Assembly: GCA_028564705.1 (NCBI GenBank)
Contig: JAPXFQ010001133.1
Location: forward strand, 868,001 to 932,000
Source of the DNA: Apricaphanius iberus
Lineage: Eukaryota > Chordata > Actinopteri > Cyprinodontiformes > Aphaniidae
Direction of reading: 5' to 3'
Length of the DNA stretch: 64,000 nucleotides
Shown in pieces: positions 33,581 to 46,471 of this stretch (position 1 is the stretch's first letter; each line of letters starts with the position of its first letter). Below the pieces are notes generated by a model that was not told the DNA's origin, searched no databases, and worked only from the letters and a program-made list of their open reading frames with translations. A program made the position numbers and the translations under genes.

Positions 33581-36154
33581 GGCCAACACTGGCTTCACCT
33601 CATATTTATTTAGTTTTCCATCTAACATTATCACAGTTCATTTAGCAGATGTTTTTAGAGTTTTTCTCTGCTTAGTCATTTTATTTACTAATAATGTAAG
33701 AATTGTATATTAAATTTTTTCCTTTTACTTTTTTTGACTAATTTACTTCCTTGTACTCGATGGAGTTATTTGTCCACCATTAAAAACTGGTATATAATAA
33801 AGACTCAACAAATCCTAAACTTCTTTTAAAAATATTTGTCCATTCTCAGTCTTTCCATATATACACTGTCTATTCATTATCTATCATCAACAGATTAATG
33901 ATCAAGCCATCTGTTTATACATTTCATATGAATTTGTTAAACCATCCATTCTTTGTCATTTCTTTCAGTTCTTCTTCAGTCTTTTCTTCTTTTGTATTTT
34001 CATTGTAAAAAAAATCACCACAAAGTATACTGTATATTCTTTACTTATAGTTCCTTAAAAGTATGGATGTGTGACACCGAACCCTTTCTCAATACTAAAT
34101 GGCCAGTGACCAGGTCAGGTTCTGAAATGAGGTTCTTGCTTTTTGCAGATGTTCACTTTATGGTCCATTAACAGGGTTGGAGAAGGAGAAAGAGGAGAAA
34201 GGAACGGAAGATGGGAATAGTTACTACCAGTGAACCCTGGTGTCCATTTTGTTGAAACTGTCCATCAACAGCAAATCTGTGCCTGGACGTTGGACGGGTT
34301 GGTTCTAAAAAACCTGAAGTGCGAGGTGAGAAACTGTCAAGTAGAGTGAAGTGACAGAGCACGAGAAGGAGGACGGAGTGCCAGTTTAGCATGCATGGAG
34401 GCTACGACAACTGCCAGGAGTGTGTGTGTGATTGGAGGGTGAGGGGGGCTGGGGCTTTCATTCCTGGAGATGTCATGCTGCTTGAGCAAACGGTTCTCCG
34501 TTAAGGCCATCCGCCTCCTGCTGCCGGCGCCAGCCTTGTGCCAATGCTTCCGACACTGCGACCACCGGTGCCAATAGCCCGCCTGCCCCTCGTCTCAGCA
34601 GAGCAGATGTCACTCAAATGCCCTCCACCTCCCCCTAAAAACTCTATCGCCCCTACCCAGCGTCGCTGCCACCCTAACAGGCAGCCGTGTCGGCGTGCCA
34701 AGCAGGCGACACCCGATGTGTGAAGAGAAAGGGAGGGAGGGTAGGAAGGCACAGCGTGGGTTCGCTGCCGATATTTCGCACCCCCTCCACCGCCTGCCCC
34801 CAAGCCACCCACCTCTCCCTGCAAACACCACGCCACATGCACTGGCACTGAAACACATGCGCAGCCTATTCTCTCCCCTCGCTCCTCACCCCGTGCAAAA
34901 AAAAAGAGACACACTTTCCCCTGGTTCTCCCGAGATGACACCCCCTGCAGGCCTGTGGAATATTTTAATTCTGTTCCGAACTCTTATTATGTGTGGAGAG
35001 TGCGACATGTGAATTGTAATTAGTCGCTCTGGGGGTGAGCAGAGAGAGAGACCCACATTTTCAACTTAACCCCCCAACAAAAAGGAAAAGAAACACTTGA
35101 GGGCAAATAATATTTCCAATCCAATTTTAACCCCCAATCACCTCCCCGGTGCTCTCTTTCCCACCTATGTTCTCCTTCACCTCCCCTGCTATCGTCTATC
35201 AAACCAGCCTAGATCTTATCGTGCGAGGGAGTCCAGTACCAGTAACCCTGCAGCCTCCACTCCTCCACTACAAAGGGGCTAGCTGTAGGGATGGAAGATA
35301 ATGGGATAGAGGTGGTACTTAAATCTCAGCGAACCACGGCAGCTCAAGTAATTAGTGGATGGGATCCATACTGGGGGCGCTAAGCAGAGCTAATGCTACC
35401 CTTGGCTCTGCTGCCGGAGCTAAATTAGCAGTATGGGAATGTGTAAAGCTATCACACGGATTATCTGCCTCGCTCAATCTATCCACGTTCCTGACAGACA
35501 CCAGGAAACCCAAACCCAGAAAGATGAGACGGGGAGAGGCTGGGCTGGTCTGACGGAGGGAGGGAGAGGGGGATTGTAATTTCACAGCAGTGTCAGAAGA
35601 TCCAGCCGAGGCCCCGTCTTTCCATTGAGGCTTCATTAGGGCAAACAATGGACTTCCCTGCCATCTAATTAGACGAGGTTAATGAGTAGAAGAGGCCTGT
35701 CGCTGATCCCCACTGCGTGGTGGCACAGACGAAGGAGGCGGTCAGTGGGTCTTTGGGGCAGAGGGGTCGATTCATGGCCACAGCACACATACTGGAGAAA
35801 AGGAAGGGAGTTAAACCACACATATCTGTATTAGTTGTGCTTCAGCTGTGAAGGCCGCATAGGTTTATATCCACCTACTGCGGATTAATGGTCAATCCAT
35901 GTCCGTTTCCAGAACATTAACAGCTCCTCCTTGGGGTGACACTGTTGGTCAGTCAGTCTGTTTAAAGTGGACATATAAATATTCCACTTTTTTAGCCCTT
36001 AAATGCAGTGTGTTGTGCATTTAGTGTCTGTTTATACAATTTTGGTTATATTTTTTGGGCCCTTCAGTTTTCTCCATTATCTATTATGTTTTTGAACTAT
36101 TACACCACAGTGTTTACACAGGAACTGCTAAACAGCAGTTTGCACTGCTAAAAC
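33581..36154. other. Unannotated segment with a GC-rich block
   Basis: No gene recognised. 34497-34960 is strikingly GC- and C-rich, with long open frames on both strands (up to 146 codons minus) that overlap each other and lack motifs. 35340-35700 contains TCTAATTAGACGAGGTTAATGAG, a homeodomain-like TAATTA site, in a GC-moderate block. Either may be regulatory, but neither is demonstrated. Confidence 0.35.
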
Positions 36155-36401
36155 CTGTGGCTCAAGTGGTAGGGATTCGTCATGTAATCGGTGGGATACT
36201 GGTTGGAGTCCCTGATCTGACAGTCTCACCCTGTTGTCTGCTGGTGGTGCCTGTGTCCAGCAGCCTTGCCTTTGTCAGGGAGGCTGTGGCTACAATGTAG
36301 TAGCTTGCCATCATCAGTGTGGGTTGGTGCATGAATGGGTGAATGTCGTGTAAAGTGCTTTGTAGTCCTCTGACTTAAAAAGTACTATACAAATGCAGGC
36401 A
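36155..36401 (+). mobile_element. tRNA-derived SINE
   Basis: A box A-like TGGCTCAAGTGG and, about 35 bp later, a box B-like GGTTGGAGTCC form a degenerate tRNA-like head with an internal RNA polymerase III promoter. The body contains GTGCATGAATGGGTGAATG, and the 3' end GTAAAGTGCTTTGTAGTCCT...ACTATACAAATGCAGGC resembles LINE tails of fish. It is a relative of the SINE at 48155-48356. It is a repeat, not a functional tRNA gene. Confidence 0.7.
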
Positions 36402-37433
36402 ATGACAGACTTCCAGCTAAACATTGAGTGAATCGGCCATCTTTATTTCTGGCTGTTGGATTATTAACCCACACGATTCTTTACTCCATCCACCAGCGCC
36501 ACATGCTTACCCAGGAGGACTGTTTGCTAAAAAATCTAACTTTTCTGCCAGCTAGCATCACAACCTAAACTTGACTGCATTGTAAGTGTGTAAAGGTACA
36601 CAGAAATCATGGTTCAGTAAGAATTTTGGGTTTTAAATCCCAGTTTGGTATGTTAAAAATCAATACAAATGTGCATGTGAATTTTTGTGTTATCACCCTT
36701 AAACATTATTTCCTTTCAATTTCCAAAATTAATTCAATTTCAATACGTTCTATAACTTAAAACAGCTGAAAGTATTGAACTGATTGGAGATTTGTTTGGA
36801 TTATGTAAAACAACAACAGAACCACTTGAACACAGTCTGTGTTTGTGTTTAGGGTTAGGGTTAGGTAATACTTTGCCCATATTGGAGAATAAAAAAATGC
36901 TTAAATCACTTAGGAGATATTTCAGCAGCCGAGTATCCCAGCTGTACTTGCATGCAGCATTGGCAGCTGTTGGGAAAATCCCTTCTCATCAGCAGCTATT
37001 CCTCAGACTTACAGAGTCTAGTCTGATTGGATGCTACTGGTAGCCATGGGGACATCAGCTGGTTTTTCCCAGTATCAGTGATGTTTCCATCCAGCTTGAC
37101 ATTGTGTGTTATGGACCTTATTGCTGCTGAAAGATGCTGATGTTCTGGTTCAGTCCGTCTTTCTTTTTCTACTGTAGCTGCAGGAGAAAAAATTAATGAG
37201 TTTAGTCAGAGCTGCGAGTCCTTTCTGGTTTGTTCTGGTGTCACTTTTAAAGTTTCCCTGATGGAACGTTGCTCTGCGCTCTGAGTTCTGCACATAAACG
37301 TTCTGTGGTAGTTCAGGTGGAAAATAGCTGGAAACTACCGATCCAACAAGACCACACCAAGAAATCTAAATACATAACCGCTTTAGTTCATTTTATTATA
37401 ACCAGGATCATACCTGATTGAATTTAAGAGTAC
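36402..37433. other. Unannotated segment
   Basis: No gene recognised. A TTAGGG triplet-like stretch at 36848-36865 is too short to call telomeric. Confidence 0.4.
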
Positions 37434-38822
37434 TTGACAGTCCTATGAGCAAGGAGAGATGCATAAGCACTACAATACTTGCCCATTTACCTCCTTCTTT
37501 CCTCCTGGATTTCCAGGCAGGGAGTAGAGGGAGATGGAGTGTTCAGCCCGATCCGGCGAGGGGAGGATGCAGCCCGGTCCGGCACCCCTCCTCAACTCCA
37601 TCTCCCTCACACCGTACATTGCTAATAGACTTAAGAATTAGGAAAAAAAGTATCCTTTTTCAGACTCAACTGACCCTAACACACCTTGTACTTTTCTTTT
37701 CTTCTACTCTCCAGATATATTTTTTCTGATCTTAATGCGATTGTTAACCCAGTTTTCTCTCAGGCCACGTCCACACTAAGCCTACGTTTAAATTAACTAC
37801 ATTTAATGCCTTAAACGTATAATTATTTAGTCTACAAACCCCTATCGTCCACACTAACCCGGCGTCGTTTAAGGTCTGTGGCTGGATAACTATTAGCCGG
37901 GTAAGAGAGCCGTGTAAATCTTAATTCAACGGCTAAACGAGATAGTGTGGACAGCTTCCCCGGATAATGAAAGGAAGTGGCGTCAATGAATGCTGCGTCA
38001 ATAACAATACGACACTACAGACAAAGACAACAGCAAAGAGTAATAAATCGATCTTGTCGTCTGTCCACACCAAAAATTCTCTCTTCTTCTGAGCAGCTAT
38101 TGTTCTCTTCGGTTAACGGGACAAGCAGATATGTTCTGTGCTGTAGAGCTTCTTGTATATATTATGTAGGCGCTGGCGTGACGTAGATTATACGCGTGTT
38201 TCGTGCGTCTTTTCGCGCATGCCCAGAATTTGCACAGGTCGGTATGGGATTGTGCAATCATGGGACCTTAAACGGACCTTAAACGGGGCGTAAATGCTCG
38301 TGTTGAGTGGATAACATTAGGCGTCTAACTCCCCGTATAACCTTATCGGCTTAGTGTGGACATAGCCTCAGTGTTTTTCTTCCCATAGAAGCTCTACCCG
38401 GTCTGGTACCCTGCTCAGCTATAATGCCCCCTGCTGGATGGGGAGCGTTGGTCCAGATGATGCTCAAAGTCACCGAGCATCCTCCATGCTGTCTCTTCTC
38501 TGTCTTCTCAGACCCCCAGACGGTCGTGGCAGATGACCGCTTGTACTGATCCAGGTTCTGGTTCTGCCAGAGGTCTCTTCCTGTTAAAGGGGAGTTTTTC
38601 CTCTCCACTGTCGCTACATGCTTGCTCAGTATGAGGGTTTGCTGAGGAATTGCTGTGGTTGGAGTCTGCATGATCCGGACACAACATCACATCGATGACT
38701 CAACGCAATCTGCTGGGATTCCTTACATAGAAAACTTTTAACTGATTGGAATGTTTGTACAATTGTATTGAGATGACTTCTGTTGTGAACTGAGGCTATA
38801 TAAATAAAAGTGAATTGAATTG
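37434..38822 (+). mobile_element. L2-like LINE 3' UTR copy, interrupted by a TIR element
   Basis: It matches 14200-14957 closely, from GTCCTATGAGCAAGGAGAGA to the tail TATATAAATAAAAGTGAATTG at 38822. It contains a small extra GGCGAGGGGAGGATGCAGCC segment at about 37555 and the 605-bp insertion at 37763-38367. No polymerase codons remain. Confidence 0.8.
37763..38367. mobile_element. 605-bp non-autonomous TIR element with TCA target duplication
   Basis: The ends are GGCCACGTCCACACTAAGCC and, as complement of the right end, GGCTATGTCCACACTAAGCC (17 of 20 identical). TCA is present on both sides (37760-37762, 38368-38370) but once in the uninterrupted L2 UTR at 14500, which defines the element precisely. 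A 3-bp T-N-A duplication fits the Harbinger/IS4EU-type group. The octamer GTCCACAC occurs five times: direct at 37769, 37847 and 38063, inverted at 37945 and 38354. No transposase is encoded; a 69-codon frame inside is not recognised. Confidence 0.85.
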
Positions 38823-39591
38823 ACTACTTTAGGTATTTAGGTACAGTATATTTGTTTTGTCCTGACTGAATAAATCTAGTTTTTTACATTTATTCATAAT
38901 GTAGTTATGTAATGTGGAATGTGTATTAATGTGTGGGTCTTGTATTATTAACTATGATCACAGGGCTAGATTCGGCTAGATCATACGGACAGAAATAGTC
39001 CCTCTTTCAGTTCCAAGCTTTAAAAAAAATATAGCATAACCTATTTTCTTTCCTTTTTCACCACATCCAATATGATTTAACTTAAATATCAGATAGGATA
39101 TTGGGAACTCTCAATATAGTTTCAACCAAAACAAAACCAAAATGGAAAACAATTGAAGAAGAGAAAGGAGCTGGTCAAACATAGGGATTATGGTTGGTGT
39201 AACCAGCAGCAGGAAGTTCCCTACATATAGGTGTCTATTAAAGGTTGAATAGGGAATTGCTCAGTATGAGGGATTGCTGAGGAATTGCTGTGGTTGGAGT
39301 CTGTATGATCAAAATGAACACATTACCCATAAGTATGTGCACCGTACAACCTTCTCCAAAAGTATTTTGGATTTTTTGGGTTGTTTTTTTTAAAGCTTTT
39401 TTGGACCTTATTTTGATGTCTTTTCAGTGACGTTTCCATTACATGGTTATAATTAGATTTATGGAAAAAGATTAACCAATATTGTATATCCATAGTTATT
39501 CATATTGATAATAACATAAATTGTAATACCAAAAACAAATTATGCATATTTTGAATTTAAATACTTACTGGGTGCTTTTCACATACTAATT
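38823..39591. other. Unannotated segment with a small L2 UTR scrap
   Basis: Only 39255-39310 (TTGCTCAGTATGAGGGATTG and GGTTGGAGTCTG) is recognisable, as a piece of the L2 3' UTR in plus orientation. The remainder is AT-rich with no signal. Confidence 0.5.
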
Positions 39592-39656
39592 AGATGGATG
39601 GATGGATGGATGGATGGATGGATGGATGGATGGATGGATGGATGGATGGATGGATG

Positions 39657-39743
<87 letters not shown>
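39592..39743. repeat. Compound microsatellite (GGAT)n-(GATA)n
   Basis: About 16 GGAT units switch without a break to about 21 GATA units. The minus-strand 'SIYL/SIHP' open frame is a product of the repeat. Confidence 0.98.
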
Positions 39744-42700
39744 CTTTTTTTCATCTTGATGATGCTAACATTCACAAAGTAAAATGTTAATCAAACAAAC
39801 CTATTCGTCTCCAACAACTAAAGCAAACAAACAGGCCTTAAGTTTCCCCCATTCAAGTCAAAATGACAGCCCAACACAACAGCAGCTTCAGAGGCCTTTA
39901 TTTAGGGAGCGTCAGCCACAGAACCATTCTGTTGAAAATATCAACTTCAGATGCAGAGGGGAGGAAGAAAAGACGGGCGTTTTGTTCTGCCTTTGTTGGG
40001 CCTGAGCTCGATATGCCGCCTGAGCCTTTCAAACCATTTGTTAGACTCAATTTCGTCCTCTGTTACATCTGCAGATTACGTTTCAAGCAAACAACCGGCA
40101 ACATGAAGGCACGCGAGCGCTATTATGGTGAGAGAATGACAACTTGTGTACGCAGAGAGCAGGAGAAAATACAAGAGGAAGGATGAAAAAAGTTGATGTA
40201 AAGAAGGCGAGGAAGATTGGAAAGAGGCTGAGGAAGAAGTGATGAGCAGCAACAGTGGCAGGATGTATGCATGTACGGATTGTAATGAAGCTTGCATGCA
40301 GGTTATGCAAATACAAGAGCTTTGATGGGCGACCTTAAACAAAGTCTTCCTCCTATTATTTTATTTCTTTTCTCTAGAACCAAATCAGTTTGAGCTCCAA
40401 CTGGCTCTAAAGCTTCTTCCAGGACACCAAACTCAGCAACCAGATCTTCCTCTCATTAAACATTTAGTTAAAGCAGGAAATCCACTTTAACTATAACCGC
40501 TCTACCATTAGACTAGTTTTAGGTATTTATGAAATACTATCAGTAATATTTCTACCTATTAAAAAATGTTCACTGTTAGAGTTAGCTAAATCATTAGCAA
40601 AGTCTCAGAAAGATCCATGGAGCAAAAACAGGGGGCAGTAGACCGGACATCAAGGCCATCTCAAGAACAACAGGTCATAGCAGGCCTAGCTTAAATAATG
40701 AGTGAGCAAATGTTTAAATATGACCCTAGAGTCCACCATAACCATGTGAAATCCTTATAAACCTTCTATTTATAAGGAATGTTAAGGTTTGTGATGATCC
40801 TGCTGTGTGTCTACATTCCTGAGTGACACAACATGTGGGTTATGTATCTTGCTTTATAGAAGATGTTTGTGAACAGTAAACTACAGCTGCGGTGAAAAGT
40901 TGAATGTATGTGTCCCAGAAATATAAGAGATAAAAATGCTGCTCAATTATCCACTGATGAGAACATCAGATCATCTTCATAGGCTCTGATTCTTTTGGAA
41001 GAACTTCATCAGAAAGACACAAATACAAAGTTATGGTTCAATTCTGGTATTTTAAAGAGTAAAATAAAAGAATGAATACATATAGCCCAATCATTAAAAA
41101 ATAACACATTTGAAGAAGAGGAAACTTTTTCAAATTAAAATGTTAATCATAAAACCTATTAAATTAGCTCACCATGTAATGTATCTACAGTATGTTAGAT
41201 CAAGGTAAAGTGCTTCCAGTGACAATTTATAGTTTTATCATATATGCAGCTCATCTCCAAAATTTCAACAGCTGGAAATAATATTAGAACAACAAAGCTT
41301 GTCTACAAACAGCAGGTCTCACTCTAACATTGTGTTTCTGGTGCATTATTGGTTAAAACATGCTGCTTTGATTTAGTCAAATTACTCACAGTAGGTAGGT
41401 TATCTGTATGAATAGTCATATTTCGTGATAATTATTTTAATGATAACTGAAGTAAAAGTTAAATGTTTGCAGTAAAATTACTCAAGTAATTGCTGCCTGA
41501 TAGAGTAAATATAATAGTCACAACCACCTTTTATGACAGCATATGTTACAAAACCAATAAAATAATATTTGATAAAGTTAGACTGTTGTAGAAGTCTTGC
41601 CATACTTCCACACTGGTGGCTTATAACCTCTACCATGACACAGTGTTTTCCTCTTATAAAAAATACTTTTCGCTGTTGAACGTCCCCACAAGTAGAAAAT
41701 GATTGTTTAACTCCTCCCAGATTGATCTGCAGCTACAGTTGCTTCCCTAAACTCAGTGCTGCTGAAGTCTTTCTGCCCAGGCATGATGTTAACACAGCAG
41801 TGTGCTCCAGATCATCAGAATATCACTGACAGCTTCTTGGTTCTGGCCAAATAATCTGACCTGACAGAAAACTCATCTAGAGTCCTACAAATCTATACGC
41901 AGGCAAAGAGCAGAAATGACCAAATGTATCCAGATATGAAAAACAAAAAGTAAATATGGAAGTGTGCAACCTTTTTTTTTATCCAAAGTAGTTTTGTGAG
42001 TTTACACTCTGCAAATTTTAAGGCAAAGAAGACTAATTTAGCCATCGATTAAAACAGATTGCAACTGTGGAAATATACATTCTAGGTGTTTATAAAGAAT
42101 TCATAAAGCATTCATAAAGTGACATACATTTGGTTTTGGACATTTAGCATCTTTGTTTGACTAGAAGACGTCTGATTTTAACGAGGCAACATTAAGGAAC
42201 CAAACGCCTGTCAGTTCTGATGGAAACATTTAGAAGAAGCTTGATACAGGAATAATAAATGGAAAAAATAGACTAAAAAGAATGTTTAACTTTACATTAT
42301 GGAGGAAAAATGAGGTCCGCTATAGCTGAAAAAATTTCTGGGTTTAAATTAGTGGCCTACATGTTCCCTGTTCTAATACAGATGAAAATGTTATAGAGTG
42401 AATATTTTTCTTTTGGAGGAGAAACGGAACGGCTTGATGAGCTGGAGAATAGAAACCATCAGAGTCACAGCAGGATTTACAGTAAAGGGGGAAAAAAACA
42501 GGTTTTAAATACAACAGAAAAGGAAATAAATAAAAAAATATGCTGCAAACATATAATAACACGCTATTATCACATTATTTTAGCTATATTAAGGTTTTTA
42601 ATTTAAAGGGGTGGGAGTTAAAAATTAGCACCAGCTATAAACTCTAAAGTACCATGTTAGAGCCCAGTGTCGCTCTTAAGTTAATAAATACATAGAATTA

Positions 42701-44556
42701 AAATTATCAACATATTTGATTTTATAATCTACACTATTTTATTGTATTATTCGTTACATGTTATTTTATTACTTTAAGTGAAATCATTTTTTAACAAATA
42801 TCTGGTGAATTTATGTAATTTAAAATTTAGCAGAAAACACTGTTTTTATATATTTTAATATTTGTATCTGTATATAAAAAACATAGTATTTTTATAGTGC
42901 TTTTACTAATATAACATTTATAATCTAATTGAATAAAGTTATATTTAACATTTATTTCCTGCTTTTAAGTTGTTGTTTTTTGGACAGAAATATAAAATGG
43001 CCACAGAATTAATTAATATTATACAGGAGCAGAATGTTAAACCTTCCAGCAGTGCACAGCAACAGGTCGGGGAGGGGGGATGCTGTCTTTAGTTGAGTTG
43101 TTTGATTTTTTTTTTTTTAAACAAACTTTTTTACACCTAAACTATTTTTCACATTTTTAAACTAACTTTGCCATTACTAAATAATAATTAATTGTAGGGT
43201 TAGGGGTTATTTTTTATTACAACATCACTGACATCAGACAGATTTTTCTTACAAACTTAACCTTCAGTCAGTTTGGATCTAATCCTTGGAGCTTTTTATT
43301 TTAATCAAATATTAATTATGTAGACTCTATCAATAATTGTGATCATACTGGATTTAAAATCAAACTTCACGATTATAAATGTGTTGCCGTATAGGTTGAT
43401 ATATTAGAACAAAAACCCAGACAGAAATAATAAGGAGCCTTTCATATTCTTCTCCAGCTTCCTGCTGAGACCCACTGCTTTAACCTGGATCGCCATCTAG
43501 TGGTCAGCTACATTCCTGTAGTGGATGTGCTTGTTTCTCTGACATGATAATGAGGAGCTAAGTTGCTGCTAGGATCAATATGTTGTCATTGCTTCTGTTA
43601 AATAGGAGCTGAATCATTAATGATTCTGTTAAAGCTGATTACCTTTCTTTCCTTTTTCACATGTTTTTGGAGCCTTCTTCAAAAATACTGCATTTACTTT
43701 ATACATATTCCCTTATTTTGCACTATTCCAATTCCATCAACGGGCTTCTTTTTTTTAGCTCAGATATATTTAAATTCTGAATAAACTCTTTTTTTATGCC
43801 CTGTCTTAAATATAGTTCAAGTGAACGAACTCAGCTTTCTGGTGCTTTGTTTTTTCATCCTTATCATTTTTTAGGAAAAATCAATTTAACATAAAATTAT
43901 GACAAAATTATTTCCCACTAAATTAAATCCAAACAACATTCCTTACTGTCCGAGACTCCAGTCTAGATATATTTTTATAATTTTATGGAGATAAATTCTA
44001 TAAATGTCATTTTTGGCTTTTTGCTGTGAAGCAGCTTTAACAGTAGTCCTGTCCTGTTATCTGTAGGCTTCACAAATAACCAAAGAAACCGCTTCAGACC
44101 GTCAGAGAATGGTGCAAAAACTGTGGCATCGAAACATTGAAATCAGATCAGAACTCCTGGAATGGAGACATCTAGACCAAATGCACCTCAAGTTATTAAA
44201 AAAAGCTCTATTTGACTTAAATTTAACATTGTTTGGGCATTAAAAAGGTATTAAAACTGAGCCTTTTTCTGTTTTTAAATGTAAAGGAGAAAAGCTAAAT
44301 ACGGATTGGCAAAATATTACAGATTTTGGAAACATAAATCAATAGAAAACAAAGTGTGAAAAAATCACTAATAGACGTCCGTCTTTAAGAGAAGAGACAT
44401 AGAAAAAAAAGTCTGGAAAATCCAAAAAATTGTAGGAAAGCTGTAATTAAATTACATTTTCATTCTACTAAACATTTAATGCTTCTTTCATGATCAGAAC
44501 AATTTGTTTGAGGTTTCTAGTCGTTTTCTTAAAAAGTAGTCGAGCGTTAGGACTGG

Positions 44557-44588
<32 letters not shown>

Positions 44589-46471
44589 ACGCGCACAGAG
44601 AGCCAGCATCTCACCTCGCTATAATGAAATCATGCGGGTCAGTGAGGCCAGCGTGGCTCGGCAGGTCACCCAACAGATCGGAACTAAGCTGCTTTGACCC
44701 GGCCTGGTGCTGCATGCCAAACACACACAAACACACGCCGCTTCCAGCAGCACAATCAGAGCCCTGTGTCTACCAGGAGGAGCTGATGATGGAGCACAAC
44801 ACAAAACTGTGAGAGAAAAAATGCAAAAAGAAATTCATTTGACAATAAAAGCGATCAAAGTCAGTGTAGTCTGTAAACACTGATATGCTACATTAGATTA
44901 CAGTGGAGCAAGTTGGTTTATTACAGAGAAAGCTTTAATCGTTCCTCTTCTATTAGCTGCTGCTCCTATCGCCCAGGGACTTCCATTAGAATTAAATTAA
45001 ACAGAGGAAATGTAAATATTGACAACATATGCGTCATTATTTATTCCACACCAGCAACCAGATCGGGAAATTATTGCTTCAGCACCGTGATGTTATGAGC
45101 AGGGAAAAACTCCCATTTTCCTGTAATAAAAATGCAAATAACTGTGAGAATAACTACAACTAATAACACTAATACTGTGGACACAATCAAAATGTAGGAA
45201 AACTCAATACTGTAATCAGATATTTTTTTTTTAAACATGAGCCACTATCCACCTGTGACCTCACCAATTAATATTTCAACACACCACAGATCAAAGGTCA
45301 ATAGGTCAATAACTTCCGTAAGGCGCTGGTTGTTTCTTCTGAGAGGATAATCAATTAGGAGAAGACGACGGCGTCATGTTCTCCGCTCCTTCTGCAGATC
45401 AGCGAGGTCCCCATAAATTTGAATGTAAAACAAGCTCCCAGCACCGGGTTAAACACGTAATTAGCCACGACAAGCTAGTACGCGCTGCAGACTGAAGTCA
45501 GGAAGAGGCTATGGTAATGGGAGACTCTGCAGCCCTGCGAGGCATCGAGACGGGACGCTTCAGGAAGATTTCACATGCAGATATTAGAATTACAATCGTC
45601 TCCTGCACACAGGGGCGCCGGTGTGGAAATGGACTTTTTCATTATGCAGTTAGTGCAATAATTAAATATTCGATGCCGTGGGTCGATGAAGCTACTGAAC
45701 CACGCCACAGACATTTAACCAGGCCTGACAGATGTTAGATATAATGTTTATTTATCAATACTAATATCAAGCCCCAAAAACTGTCACTCTAGTCTGCTGG
45801 GAGTTCCCAGAGTACAGAACACAAAGAAGAAAAATCCCAGTTACTCCGTTAAACATCGCCACTTTTATAGTACGAACTAAAAAAACCAAACTGTCTCTGC
45901 TCTCTGGATTTAATCTCATTCAAAAGTTTTTTTTTATTTTAAAGCCAAACACTGCTCAAAGTATGTTCTTAGATATTTTTATCAAAATAACTATTTAAAA
46001 AAATTTACCGATGACTTCTGTGGGGAAAAAAAAGATTCCGTCCTCTCAGACGATAAAAAATAATCCATAAAAACATCAGTGTTGGTTTTACTATGAGATA
46101 AAGTTAAAATAGGGACAAAGGCGAACAGTATGGAAAGATGTAACAGTTCAAATTTGGATGTCTGTGCATATAGAATACATACATAAAAAGTCCAAACATC
46201 GTGATCTTCTCTTTAAAATCCTAAAAAGTAGAAAAAAACTCCAAGTACAGAACCAAATTTCTGGAAGCAGCTTCCAGGAACTTTAGCAGAAAATTAGGAG
46301 AGAAATTACAGAAGAATCTCCACTAAACTAAATAAAGCTAATTTCATTGCTTTTTATCTTCATTTTTTAATACAATATAAACTGCCAAACTTGATGAATA
46401 ATTTAGATATTTGCTCCAGAACAACACTGATATTGTCATCATCACAGCAAACATTCTTCATTAAGGTTTAG
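39744..46471. other. AT-rich desert
   Basis: About 6.7 kb without recognised genes or elements, apart from a GT/GC alternating run at 44557-44596. The segment 45330-45720 is GC-richer and holds a 75-codon plus frame with no motif; it is a weak candidate for conserved non-coding DNA. Confidence 0.45.
44557..44596. repeat. (GT)n followed by GCGCACGCGCAC
   Basis: An alternating purine-pyrimidine run of about 40 bp, a classical Z-DNA-prone sequence. Confidence 0.9.

Noticed and set aside
34501..34941. 146-codon minus frame, Gly/Arg-rich
   Set aside because: It overlaps open frames on the opposite strand in GC-rich sequence, where stops are rare, and has no recognisable domain.
36848..36865. Interstitial telomeric repeat
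   Set aside because: Only about two and a half TTAGGG units, compatible with chance.
39590..39775. Minus-strand frame of repeated SIYL and SIHP
   Set aside because: A direct translation of the GATA/GGAT microsatellite.
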